NCBI RefSeq assembly: GCF_000238375.3
Contig: NZ_AHBZ03000015.1
Span: 62,001 to 126,000, forward strand
Reading direction: 5' to 3'
Length of the DNA: 64,000 nt
Source of the DNA: Pseudoalteromonas citrea
GTDB taxonomy: Bacteria; Pseudomonadota; Gammaproteobacteria; Enterobacterales; Alteromonadaceae
Shown here piece by piece: positions 1-8,249 of this stretch (the stretch's first letter is position 1; the number at the start of each line of letters is the position of its first letter). Both the position numbers and the translations under genes were made by a program. The notes beneath the pieces are model-generated. The model was not told the origin of the DNA. It was given only the letters and a program-made list of their open reading frames with translations, and made no database searches.

Positions 1-403
1 GTCGTCAATGATCAACCTATAACAATGCATTAAACAGCATTAGCTTATTTATAATCGTGATAAAAGGAAATTGGCGTTGCTTATAAGCACTATGACTAAC
101 ATTAAATTATTGAGTCATCTTTACACTCAATAACCAGAGCCTGCTTCATGACTTTTGATTCATAGCATAAGTTAACCAATATGCAGCGTATAAAAGGGTC
201 ATAGCCTTCGATATTTTATCTGTAGAAATTCTATTTTAAATTAGTCATAACTTATCAATTCAGAATGAAAATAGAATAAGGGGCCAGGGTTAGCGCTATA
301 GGTTACTATTTTTATTAGTATAACGTAATTATAATTTCACAATATCAACAAAAAAACAAATGTAGTATCATCAAAGGTAAGCATATAACTTTAAAGGCGT
401 AAG
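1..403. other. Intergenic region, nothing recognised
   Basis: AT-rich stretch at the left edge, before the first gene. I found no convincing open frame, RNA gene or repeat on either strand. The promoter of the gene at 404 should lie here, but I cannot place it with confidence. Confidence 0.5.
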
Positions 404-3400
404 ATGAATAACCTCAGCTTATTTTGGTATCTAATCATCACATCATTTTTCTTTTTCCCAACTATAAGTTTGGCAAAAACTAACAAAGTTACTTTACCTA
501 AAGCTAAATTAATTAAGCAATGGGCTGAAGTAGGCGAAAATATTGGAGACTCCGGTTTTTATAGTGCCGATTTAGACGGTGATGGGAATAAAGAGATTAT
601 TTTTGGTAACTCAAATAATAGAAGAACCAGAAATTCAAAAATTGCCATATTAAAAGAAGTGCGTCGTGATGAAAGTAATTCACCAGATAAATATGAAATA
701 GTGAAGGAGTTTAGCCTACCAGATAGTGCTGAATTTGAAAGAATATATGGTTTTCATGATAAAGTTTCTGATAATCATTTTTTAGCTGTTATTTCCTCAT
801 TAAAAGAAGTGTTTGTCTTTAATTTGAGCGCTCAAAGCTATATCTCGAAGCTCGAAAGCATGACGACTGAACAAATAGACTTTGCAGATTTAGATAATGA
901 TAATATTACTGAAATGCTGCTGGTATCTGAAGACACTTTGACTAGTATCAATATGCAAACATGGCAAGTTGAAAAAAATTATCAAATTTCAGGTGAGAAG
1001 TTTCTAAAAAACAATCGCTTGCTGACTTTCCAGGCAGGTTACTTTTTGGATAGTCAAACTATTGATATTGCTTTTACTAATGGTAACATTTATAGAGAAA
1101 AAGCTGGTAGTTTCGAGCTGGTATGGACGATTAATAAACCGGCAAGCTATGACTTTGCTCATGATGTAAATAAAGATGGATTAGACGAACTGGTAGGTGC
1201 TAAATGTACTTTAGATGTTTTAAATAGATCTTACATTGTCCCTGAAGGAAAAAATGCAGATGAGAGTGAATGTAGTAATAATAGATCCTCTCCAAAATCT
1301 GCAATAGATCCCAAAACAGGAAATTTAATCAGTTTTATGGCTCCTAATACCCCTTATACCCTAGATCTTAAAACTGGCCCTATTGTTGGGGTTAACACGG
1401 TTACTTGGCAAGAAAATACATACGCGTATCCGCGATACTCAAGCCTTAATAAGACTAAGCACTCTACTTTTTACGCATTAATTAATTACCATATTGATGA
1501 TATTGACAATGATGGCTTATTAGAGACAATCTCAACAAGTGTTGAAGTAAACTCCTCAACAGGCGCCGAAGTTATTACAATTTCAGGAACGAATTGGTTA
1601 GGTATGTCTTGGGTATTCTGGGATTATGAAACTAAAACTTACGCTTTGAGTAATCTGGGCGAAACAAATGACATAGAGTTATTTGAATTCAGCTATCAGG
1701 ATTACTACAACTTCGATACCTATTTATCACAATATTTAGAGTTTAAGGCCCCGGCACTGAACCGCTTCAACACCAATACCTTATCATCAATATGGGAAGA
1801 CAAACGAAAACCTTATTCACAAGTTTTTGCTGATATTAATGGAGACGGTAAAAATAATGTAATTTCAACTCACGAGGCTCCCTTTTCTTATGAGGTATCA
1901 ATTTTGGTAGAAGGTATTGGTTATATTTATAATTTTCCAGATAGAACTCATGAACTAATACACAGTGATTTAACATTTGATGGTAAAGATGAAATTTTAC
2001 TATTGCATGCTAACTCTACCATAGCCGTATTTAAACCAGATCTAGCCAACCCTATTCTTTATTCGACAAATATAGAAAGTTCAAAAATAACAGGGTCTTT
2101 GAAAGGGTTGCAAGCCTTAGATTTTGATCACGATGGTGTCCAAGAAGTCATAGTAAGAGACAGTGACAGTCTTTTTATTTACTGGCTAGAAGCGAATCGT
2201 GTTGAGCAATTTAATTTTGAGGGCTTCGGTGACTATACTTCAGCAATAATTAAAGGGAAAACTAGATTATTAAGCACGAATGAACAAGGTGAGTTAGTTT
2301 CTTTTACTCAGGAAATAGTACCCTCAGTCATAGCTAAAATATGTGATCGTGCTGCTATGCACTTATCAGTGAATGACAATGCTCAAGTCTACTATATTTG
2401 TGATAATAAGTTAGGAGTAATTGACTTAAATAGCCAAGCTATTATTTACCAAGAATTACTCAATCACAGCCCTGATCAGGTACAAATATTACATAGTGAT
2501 GATTTATCCTACTTGCTTACTTTTGCAGGAAGTCGACGCTTTTTATTTAAAATTGACTTAGTCTCTGCAGAAACGATCAGTTTAGAAAACCTCAATTTAA
2601 CAACTACGAGTAATAATAAAATTGAAGGCAAAGTTCTAAACGCGGATGGGTTAGCTGCTGATGGATTTTACACCTTTAGTGCGCCGGAAAATGGCAAAAT
2701 TGACTTCATTAATAGACAGGCGGGAATATTCAATTATACCCCCAATAATGGTTTCTCAGGAACTGATGAGTTTGTTATTGCATCAATAAATTCACAAGGT
2801 AACTCAGCGAAAGCAAGTGTTTCGGTTAAAGTCCTTAACACCGTACCAACGATTAATAACCAAAGCTTTACCACACACTGGAACTTAAAATTAACTGCTC
2901 AGTTAACCGCTGTTGATATTGATAATCAACCTTTAGAGTTTAGTGTTAAGAGTCAACCTAGTTTTGGCGCTGTTCAGTTCATTGATAGCACAACAGGTCA
3001 GTTTGACTACATTCCATCGATAGCGTCATTAGAGCCAAGTAGTTTTAACGTAATGGTCAATGATGGCTATAGTAATTCGGAAGCTAATATCATTATTAAC
3101 CATACTAATAGCCAGCCTACAGCTAAAGGTGTAAGTAGGACATTTTCGTATGATGACGTCATTAAGTTACAACTTATAGGTAGTGATGCCGATGGAGACC
3201 CTCTAACTTATGAGCTGTTAGATAGCGTGACATCTGGGGAACTTAGTCTAGATAACACAACAGGTATTTTGTCTTATAAATTAGAAAGTACCTCTGACAA
3301 TGAGATCAATATTAACTTCCGAGTGTCGGATGGAATAAGTTACTCTGAACTTGCAACAATTAATATTACGATACAAGGTAAAGCTATCAAAAAAGACAGT

Positions 3401-3526
3401 AAAATTGATAAAGATAATGCAAGTGGTGGCGCAATGCTTATTTTATTGTTTATTCTACTACTATGCTTGGCTCTGAGGGCTTTAAATTACAAAGAAAAGA
3501 TAGCTTTGCAAAGTAGGCTAAATTAA
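404..3526 (+). CDS. Exported FG-GAP/VCBS-repeat protein with cadherin-like domains and a C-terminal sorting-type tail
   Basis: No specific function recognised. The 1040-residue protein starts with a signal peptide (hydrophobic 8-22, cleavage probably near A24). Calcium-binding FG-GAP/VCBS motifs of the DxDxDG type follow, for example DLDGDG at 56-61, then DLDNDN, DVNKDG, DIDNDG, DINGDG and DFDHDG, which suggests a beta-propeller. From about residue 730 there are two or three cadherin/Ig-like repeats with phrases such as NADGLAADGFYTF and GSDADGDPLTY. The tail has SGGA, a hydrophobic stretch of about 17 residues and then basic residues. This resembles a GlyGly-CTERM signal cut by rhombosortase, or a simple membrane anchor. 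Such proteins usually act at the cell surface in adhesion or binding. It stands alone and is followed by a strong terminator. Confidence 0.8.
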   Translation: MNNLSLFWYLIITSFFFFPTISLAKTNKVTLPKAKLIKQWAEVGENIGDSGFYSADLDGDGNKEIIFGNSNNRRTRNSKIAILKEVRRDESNSPDKYEIVKEFSLPDSAEFERIYGFHDKVSDNHFLAVISSLKEVFVFNLSAQSYISKLESMTTEQIDFADLDNDNITEMLLVSEDTLTSINMQTWQVEKNYQISGEKFLKNNRLLTFQAGYFLDSQTIDIAFTNGNIYREKAGSFELVWTINKPASYDFAHDVNKDGLDELVGAKCTLDVLNRSYIVPEGKNADESECSNNRSSPKSAIDPKTGNLISFMAPNTPYTLDLKTGPIVGVNTVTWQENTYAYPRYSSLNKTKHSTFYALINYHIDDIDNDGLLETISTSVEVNSSTGAEVITISGTNWLGMSWVFWDYETKTYALSNLGETNDIELFEFSYQDYYNFDTYLSQYLEFKAPALNRFNTNTLSSIWEDKRKPYSQVFADINGDGKNNVISTHEAPFSYEVSILVEGIGYIYNFPDRTHELIHSDLTFDGKDEILLLHANSTIAVFKPDLANPILYSTNIESSKITGSLKGLQALDFDHDGVQEVIVRDSDSLFIYWLEANRVEQFNFEGFGDYTSAIIKGKTRLLSTNEQGELVSFTQEIVPSVIAKICDRAAMHLSVNDNAQVYYICDNKLGVIDLNSQAIIYQELLNHSPDQVQILHSDDLSYLLTFAGSRRFLFKIDLVSAETISLENLNLTTTSNNKIEGKVLNADGLAADGFYTFSAPENGKIDFINRQAGIFNYTPNNGFSGTDEFVIASINSQGNSAKASVSVKVLNTVPTINNQSFTTHWNLKLTAQLTAVDIDNQPLEFSVKSQPSFGAVQFIDSTTGQFDYIPSIASLEPSSFNVMVNDGYSNSEANIIINHTNSQPTAKGVSRTFSYDDVIKLQLIGSDADGDPLTYELLDSVTSGELSLDNTTGILSYKLESTSDNEININFRVSDGISYSELATINITIQGKAIKKDSKIDKDNASGGAMLILLFILLLCLALRALNYKEKIALQSRLN

Positions 3527-3540
3527 AAATAAAAGCTCAT

Positions 3541-3578
3541 AAAAGGGGCAATAACCAAAAGGTTATTACCCCTTTTAT
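3541..3578. terminator. Rho-independent terminator after the FG-GAP gene
   Basis: AAAAGGGG, one mismatch, AATAACC, an AAAA loop, GGTTATT and CCCCTTTT form a long near-perfect stem with T and A runs at both ends. It can therefore work in both directions, but it lies 15 bp after the plus-strand stop codon. Confidence 0.85.
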
Positions 3579-3747
3579 TTACAGAACTTACTTGTGATAG
3601 AGACGAAGAAGATAATGAACAATGCGCAAACAGGTAGTCCCCGCAAAATAGCAGGTGTTATTCAGTTCCCTATTTGATGGCTTTACTTTCACTGGAGCAC
3701 GATATCGCATAATGCAATGCCACCGACTAACTCACCTCTTAACGTTA

Positions 3748-4179
3748 CTATAATTGTCCTGTGTATTGCTTCAGTATGGTTAGCATGTTGCTTGGAATTG
3801 ACGCTTTTTGCCCTGTTTTCATATTAAACATCACCACACTCGCATACCCTGTGGTGCAGATTGCTTGCTGTGATTCGCTAAACGCCTCGTAGCGCATAGT
3901 AAAACGGTCTTCTTTTATATCGGTAATGTATGAACCAATATGCAGCGTATCAGGAAAAGTAACCGGTCGTTTGTATTGCGCGTAAGTGTCGCGCAGAACA
4001 GGGCTATGAGTGGGTTCTGATAAAATAGACAGTAAGCCCGTTTGGCTTAAAAAATCAATTCGCGCGGTTTCGAAATAGCGAAAATACGACACGTTATTCA
4101 CATGCCCTAAGGCATCCATTTCTCCCCATACCACATTAATCTTTGTGTTAATTGCAAACTTTTCGAAAAATTCCTGCAT
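3748..4179 (-). CDS. Acyl-CoA thioesterase, 4HBT/YbgC-like hotdog fold
   Basis: The 143-residue single-domain protein has the family signature near its N-terminus: W18, then D22 followed by GHVNN at 25-29. The Asp is the catalytic residue of the YbgC/4-hydroxybenzoyl-CoA thioesterase type. The length is normal for the family. Members hydrolyse acyl-CoA thioesters in the cytoplasm; the physiological acyl group cannot be read from sequence. It is a lone minus-strand gene, and there is no tol-pal cluster nearby, so it is probably not YbgC itself. Confidence 0.85.
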   Translation of the reverse strand: MQEFFEKFAINTKINVVWGEMDALGHVNNVSYFRYFETARIDFLSQTGLLSILSEPTHSPVLRDTYAQYKRPVTFPDTLHIGSYITDIKEDRFTMRYEAFSESQQAICTTGYASVVMFNMKTGQKASIPSNMLTILKQYTGQL

Positions 4180-4634
4180 GACGATGCCTCAAAGTTATGG
4201 TTATTTATTTTGAGAGTAACAACTCATCGTACCAGCAACAAGGGTAATGCGATCCCTAAATGAAAAAAGATAACTAACTATCTCAAACCAGAGCCTAGTC
4301 AATTTAAGACCTGACCTCAATACTTGCTCGACATACCCAGATACCTGCATATTTAAAATTCAGAAAAACAACCTGCTCATTTAAAACTCGCATAAATCAA
4401 CTAATATCAGACAAACGCTTCCTGAACTATTTTGTTTCCCACTCTAAAAACTGCGGTCCTTTATCCAGACTCTCACCTACCAAAAACTTTTGCCTATGAA
4501 GCGTACCTTTAAACAATTTATGCCAACGAATCAAATAGCCCCTAACTTATTATTTTTTGAATGTATTGATTAAAAAGATATTTTATATTAAATTTAAGAA
4601 CCCGTAATGGGAACTGATATTTATAAGGAATAAA
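4180..4634. other. Intergenic region between divergent genes
   Basis: This stretch of about 455 bp lies between the divergent thioesterase and leader-peptide genes. It is AT-rich close to the peptide gene, and an AAGGA ribosome binding site sits 5 bp before the ATG at 4635. I saw no other gene or repeat. Confidence 0.5.
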
Positions 4635-4871
4635 ATGAAGTTTAGTTTAAACAAGGTCAAGTTAAAGAATTTATCAAACGATGGTGTACGTTTACCTCTA
4701 AATCTAACACCTCAAATCGCAGGTGCCAGCATTAATGGAGGCTGTGTAACAGGGGAGACCATTACAGAGGGTAGAACAACAGATGTGTCTGTAACAATTA
4801 CCGATCCAACGATCGGCACCGTAATTGGACCTGTAACCGGCCCTGGCACCGCACCTATATTTAGAGGATAA
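4635..4871 (+). CDS. Putative ribosomal natural-product precursor peptide 1
   Basis: A 78-residue peptide with a basic amphipathic N-terminus (LNK at 5-7, K11, LS at 13-14, L20) ending in TPQIAGA at 25-31, which resembles a double-glycine-type leader cleavage site. The rest (about 32-78) is rich in Thr, Gly, Ile, Val and Pro, with a single Cys (C37) after GG. The leader aligns without gaps to the 49-residue peptide at 10166. Short leaders of this style are annotated in some marine gammaproteobacteria and Bacteroidetes as class I lanthipeptide-like or GG-leader precursors; applying that label here is inference. AAGGA at 4625-4629 supports the start. No maturation enzyme or peptidase-containing transporter lies in the window. 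Confidence 0.6.
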   Translation: MKFSLNKVKLKNLSNDGVRLPLNLTPQIAGASINGGCVTGETITEGRTTDVSVTITDPTIGTVIGPVTGPGTAPIFRG

Positions 4872-4905
4872 GCTACTCTAACTATTTTAGCGTGTTAAAA
4901 GCTAT

Positions 4906-4931
4906 GTTGATAGTGCTATTGTACTATCAAC
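4906..4931 (+). terminator. Hairpin after precursor peptide 1
   Basis: GTTGATAGT and ACTATCAAC are perfect 9-bp arms around an 8-base loop, 34 bp after the stop codon. No strong T-run follows, so termination is likely but not certain. Confidence 0.5.
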
Positions 4932-4944
4932 TGTCACTCTCAAT

Positions 4945-5142
4945 ATAAACAACATAGTCATCTGCTTCAACAAAAGTCACTTGCCGATTGTTACCATGTT
5001 GAACAATATGCTGCGAGATATTGGGAAGGTTTAATCGAGGAAAACGTGCCATAACTTAACTAGTCCATTAGTTTTTCGTTACATCAGTATAGCCCATCAA
5101 ACACAAGTGAAGCCTAAATCAACGACTCTGACCCCATTGATT
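4945..5142 (-). pseudogene. Truncated RAYT element (transposase N-terminus plus right end)
   Basis: From 4945 the sequence matches the right part of the full elements further on: codons for the first ~36 transposase residues (start codon complement at 5050-5052), then the conserved right end with AATCAACGACTCTGACCCC and ATTGATT. The transposase body is missing, so the copy cannot make an active protein. Confidence 0.85.
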
Positions 5143-5282
5143 GGCGTGATTGGCGGGATATTGGGAAGATTTAATCGAGGAAGACGTGCCATAACTTAAC
5201 TAGTCCATTAGTTTTTCATTACATCAGTATAGCCCATCAAACACAAGTGAAGCCTAAATCAACGACTCTGACCCCATTGATT
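5141..5282. mobile_element. RAYT-derived mini-element, copy 1
   Basis: A unit of about 140 bp that starts with GGCGTGATTGGCGGGATATTGGG and carries only the last ~135 bp of the full element's right end. It differs from the long copies by AAGATTT in place of AAGGTTT. The same start and the same substitution recur at 6762 and 6921. It encodes nothing and would need the transposase in trans. A loose end (GACCCCATTGATT) follows at 5286-5298. Confidence 0.75.
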
Positions 5283-5379
5283 CGTGACCCCATTGATTCA
5301 AAATGGTTATAAATTTGATAGATTAAAACTGTAATAAATTAAAAAAATCAGATAAATTAGTGTAAAACAAGGAGGATTA

Positions 5380-5817
5380 ATGACTAGATTACTTTTTATC
5401 TTAACAAGCTGTATTTTGCTAACATTCCCTACATTAAAAGCCAGTGCTGGTCAGTTTAACACACCACAAGAAGCCGTTGGGACCTATGTCACAGGCGTCA
5501 CCCTAGGCATTGGTAGAAATATTGAAATGGCCTTCCAAAAAACAGCTACAATTCAGTACTTTGACGAGCGCGGTCAGTACCAAATCTTTGGCCGTGATCA
5601 ATTTATGCAACGGGTTGATACAGGTAATAAGTGGGCTGCGAAGGTCGAAATCACGAACTTGTTAATCACGGGAAATGTTGCCAATGCCACTGTCGAGTTT
5701 ACATGGGGAAAAGAAAAACAACATGGTTATGTAGATTATATCAATCTCATTTTTGATGGTCAGCAATGGCAAATTACCAGCAAGGTTGCACAGTACATCT
5801 CAAGAAAGCCCAATTAA
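5380..5817 (+). CDS. Exported NTF2-like (putative lumazine-binding/SnoaL-like) protein
   Basis: A 145-residue protein with a signal peptide (hydrophobic 4-17, probable cleavage after ASA near 23). A small NTF2-fold domain follows: TPQEAVGTYV near the start, a central IFGRDQF stretch, and a C-terminal VDYINLIFDGQQWQI strand that is typical of the DUF4440/lumazine-binding-2 group. Such proteins are usually periplasmic with unknown ligands. A strong AAGGAGG at 5369-5375 supports the start. The gene is intact although it lies inside the element-ridden island. The 3' end overlaps, in another frame, the first visible codons of the broken gene that follows. Confidence 0.7.
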   Translation: MTRLLFILTSCILLTFPTLKASAGQFNTPQEAVGTYVTGVTLGIGRNIEMAFQKTATIQYFDERGQYQIFGRDQFMQRVDTGNKWAAKVEITNLLITGNVANATVEFTWGKEKQHGYVDYINLIFDGQQWQITSKVAQYISRKPN

Positions 5818-5818
5818 T

Positions 5819-5932
5819 CAGTTTATCTTAGAGCACTTAGAAGCGAGCTCTTGGACAGAAGTGCCAAGTAAAGGTAAGTTAATCACGCCAAACCAAGCTG
5901 GGGAATACCAGCTAGTTCGCGTGAGACTAAAC
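5819..5932 (+). pseudogene. Broken host gene, fragment 1
   Basis: Coding-like sequence (SSWTEVPSKGKLITPNQAG and following) whose last 96 bp are repeated at 7074-7169, where the reading frame continues. It is cut by a RAYT element just after 5932. The true 5' end is not visible; it may be lost or may overlap the upstream NTF2-like gene. The function is unknown. Confidence 0.55.
5837..5932. repeat. 96-bp direct repeat, left copy
   Basis: From TTAGAAGCGAGCTC to GTGAGACTAAAC. By eye it is identical to 7074-7169. The two copies bracket 1,141 bp of RAYT and mini-element sequence. Confidence 0.85.
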
Positions 5933-6761
5933 GAGTTCAAAGGGGTCAGAGTCGTTGATTTTTCTCTTTTGACTTTAAGAACGCCCCTGATTTTCTATCT
6001 CCTCCTTTTGGCAAAGGCGAGACTCTCCTACCCGATACTTCCTCAACTTGTTGTTTAAATTTATCATTGCCAAGTACCCACATTTTATCAGTTGCTGTTT
6101 TTATTTCCTCAAGCGTATATCGCGGAATGTCTCTTTCAAATAATGAGCGATATTGCGCTTGCCTCTGCTCTGGGCGAGTACCTAACTGTGTATATAAATC
6201 GTGCTCAGTAATAAGCTCAATGACCTTCCCCGCCCCATTATGCTGATAGCTAGACCAAGTATACTCAGCTGGGTGTGCAACCATACCGGCTCTAACAGGA
6301 TTAAGCTCAATGTAACGGCTCACAATTAAAAAATAATTGTCACTATCAACTAATGTTGATTTAAATCGCCCTTCCCACAGTGTGCCCGTGCGTTTATAAG
6401 TTTGGTTAAAATAGCGAACATAATAACGCCCTAAAGACTGTATAAGCTTGCTCACACCATTGCTTGTGGTTGGTGTGGCCAGTAAATGAATATGATTCGT
6501 CATCAGTACAAACGCATGTACTTTTACTTCATATTCTTTGGCGTAGTACTTTAGCTTTTCTAAATAAACAACATAGTCATCTGCTTCAACAAAAGTCACT
6601 TGCCGATTGTTACCACGTTGAACAATATGCTGCGGGATATTGGGAAGGTTTAATCGAGGAAGGCGTGCCATAACTTAACTAGTCCATTAGTTTTTCGTTA
6701 CACCAGTATAGCCCATCAAACACAAGTGAAGCCTAAATCAACGACTCTGACCCCATTGATT
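5933..6761 (-). mobile_element. Full RAYT element, copy C
   Basis: The left end GAGTTCAA-A-GGGGTCAGAGTCG and right end CGACTCTGACCCC-A-TTGATT form near-perfect inverted termini around one transposase ORF. The same ends flank the elements at 7506 and 8693. It lies inside the broken host gene and is followed directly by a mini-element. Confidence 0.8.
5946..6671 (-). CDS. REP-associated tyrosine transposase (Y1/IS200-like), copy C
   Basis: A 241-residue Y1_Tnp-family HUH nuclease. The metal-binding pair H60-I-H62 sits in MTNHIHLL, and Y113 in DNYFLIVSRYIELNPVRAG is the likely nucleophile by comparison with the E. coli RAYT. RTGTLWEGR at 94-102 is the usual RAYT signature. The basic C-terminal tail (SGRRVSPLPKGGDRKSG) is retained. 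The family cuts and joins single strands at palindromic REP-type ends; here the matching ends lie immediately outside the ORF. It appears intact and may be active. Confidence 0.9.
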   Translation of the reverse strand: MARLPRLNLPNIPQHIVQRGNNRQVTFVEADDYVVYLEKLKYYAKEYEVKVHAFVLMTNHIHLLATPTTSNGVSKLIQSLGRYYVRYFNQTYKRTGTLWEGRFKSTLVDSDNYFLIVSRYIELNPVRAGMVAHPAEYTWSSYQHNGAGKVIELITEHDLYTQLGTRPEQRQAQYRSLFERDIPRYTLEEIKTATDKMWVLGNDKFKQQVEEVSGRRVSPLPKGGDRKSGAFLKSKEKNQRL

Positions 6762-6901
6762 GCCGGATTGGCGGGATATTGGGAAGATTTAATCGAGGGA
6801 GGCGTGCCATAACTTAAACTAGTCCATTAGTTTTTAGTTACATCAGTATAGCCCATCAAACATAAGTGAAGCCTAAATCAACGACTCTGACCCCATTGAT
6901 T
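6762..6901. mobile_element. RAYT-derived mini-element, copy 2
   Basis: Starts GCCGGATTGGCGGGATATT directly after the ATTGATT end of element C and ends with its own CTCTGACCCCATTGATT. It carries the AAGATTT variant shared by all three mini-elements. A loose end (AGACCCCATTGATT) follows at 6902-6915. Confidence 0.75.
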
Positions 6902-6920
6902 AGACCCCATTGATTACATT

Positions 6921-7065
6921 GATTGCCGTGATTGGCGGGATATTGGGAAGATTTAATCGAGGGAGGCGTGCCATAACTTAAACTAGTCCATTAGTTTTTA
7001 GTTACATCAGTATAGCCCATCAAACATAAGTGAAGCCTAAATCAACGACTCTGACCCCATTGATT
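6921..7065. mobile_element. RAYT-derived mini-element, copy 3
   Basis: Nearly identical to copy 2 (AACTTAAACTAGTCC, TTTTTAGTTACATCAG and CAAACATAAG are shared), with the left start GATTGCCGTGATTGGCGGG. Copies 2 and 3 are closer to each other than to copy 1, which suggests a local duplication or successive jumps. Confidence 0.75.
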
Positions 7066-7073
7066 ACCATTGA

Positions 7074-7169
7074 TTAGAAGCGAGCTCTTGGACAGAAGTG
7101 CCAAGTAAAGGTAAGTTAATCACGCCAAACCAAGCTGGGGAATACCAGCTAGTTCGCGTGAGACTAAAC
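7074..7169. repeat. 96-bp direct repeat, right copy
   Basis: The second copy of 5837-5932. It is too long for a normal target-site duplication, and HUH transposases usually make none. Confidence 0.85.
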
Positions 7170-7504
7170 TATAATTTGCCAAACAACCCTTCCAGTGCTT
7201 ACCAAATTACGCTGGGTTCAAATATAGCGTCATTTTCTCAACACTCAATAAAGGGCGAGCCAAATGTGTTACGAGTGCCGTATTCAGCACAAAGCTCCCC
7301 TTATTTAACAACTCAGGCCTATCAAACACTCAAATGAAACTTGGTTTTAAACGATTCAACAGGACGCCCTGTGCCAGGAGGCCAAGCCCTATTCTTCTTA
7401 TGGCGTGATTACTATACTCTACAGGCAAACAACTTCGAATTAACCTCCGCTACTGCAGACGCGCAAGGAAAGATTTCACAAACTATCGAACTAGGTCGCC
7501 GATC
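7074..7504 (+). pseudogene. Broken host gene, fragment 2 (with in-frame stop)
   Basis: Begins with the second copy of the 96-bp repeat and reads on in the same frame through GEPNVLRVPYSAQSSP to a TGA at 7335-7337. The same frame then continues with LVLNDSTGRPVPGG and LTSATADAQGKISQTIELG until the next element at about 7506. The region after the stop looks like a bacterial Ig-like (Big-type) strand pattern, so the intact gene may have coded for a surface or periplasmic protein. That is only a guess. The stop codon shows that the gene is dead even without the insertions. Confidence 0.6.
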
Positions 7505-7505
7505 A

Positions 7506-8249
7506 ACGGGGTCAGAGTCGTTGATTTTTGCCAACTTGTTGTTTAAATTTATCATTGCCAAGTACCCACATTTTATCAGTGGCTGTTTTTATTTCCTCAA
7601 GCGTATATGGCGGAATGTCACTTTCAAATAATGCGCGGTATTGTGCTTGCCTCTGCTCTGGGCTAGTACCTAACTGCGCATATAAGTCATGTTCAGTAAT
7701 AAGCTCGATGACCTTCCCTACAGCATTATGCTGATAGCTAGACCAAGTATATTCAGCAGGGTGCTGAACCATGCCTGCTCTCACTGGGTTTAGTTCAATA
7801 TAACGACTCAGAATTAAAAAATAATTGTCACTATCAACCAATGTGGATTTAAATCGCCCTTCCCACAGCGTGCCCGTGCGTTTATAAGCTTGGTTGAAAT
7901 ACCTTACGTAATAACGCCCAAGCGACTGCATAAGCTTGCTTACACCACCTGATGAAGTGGGTGTAGCTAATAAATGAACATGATTAGTCATCAGTACATA
8001 TGCATGAACTTTAACCTCATACTCTTTGGCGTAGTACTTTAGCTTTTCTAAATAAACAACATAGTCATCTACTTCAACAAAAGTCACTTGCCGATTGTTA
8101 CCGCGTTGAACAATATGCTGCGGGATATTGGGAAGGTTTAATCGAGGAAGACGTGCCATAACTTAACTAGTCCATTAGTTTTTCGTTACATCAGTATAGC
8201 CCATCAAACACAAGTGAAGCCTAAATCAACGACTCTGACCCCATTGATT
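7506..8249 (-). mobile_element. Full RAYT element, copy F
   Basis: Left end ATCAA-C-GGGGTCAGAGTCGTTGATTTTT; right end AAATCAACGACTCTGACCCC-A-TTGATT. The insert is 744 bp (a multiple of three), so the flanking host fragments stay in one frame across it. Confidence 0.8.
7512..8159 (-). CDS. REP-associated tyrosine transposase, copy F (internally deleted C-terminus)
   Basis: 215 residues. The catalytic HUH pair (MTNHVHLL) and the Tyr-containing SRYIELNPVRAG are kept. Compared with copy C, 26 residues are missing in frame near the C-terminus: KFKQQV runs straight into GKNQRL. The lost part is the basic SGRRVSPLPKGG tail. Elsewhere there are scattered substitutions (for example VEVDD, HAYVLM), so this copy diverged earlier than the other two. 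Confidence 0.88.
   Translation of the reverse strand: MARLPRLNLPNIPQHIVQRGNNRQVTFVEVDDYVVYLEKLKYYAKEYEVKVHAYVLMTNHVHLLATPTSSGGVSKLMQSLGRYYVRYFNQAYKRTGTLWEGRFKSTLVDSDNYFLILSRYIELNPVRAGMVQHPAEYTWSSYQHNAVGKVIELITEHDLYAQLGTSPEQRQAQYRALFESDIPPYTLEEIKTATDKMWVLGNDKFKQQVGKNQRL

Noticed and set aside
6464-6673. Small plus-strand ORFs opposite the transposases (also at 7528, 8817 and 9220)
   Set aside because: They are antisense to the transposase genes and are repeated only because the transposases are.
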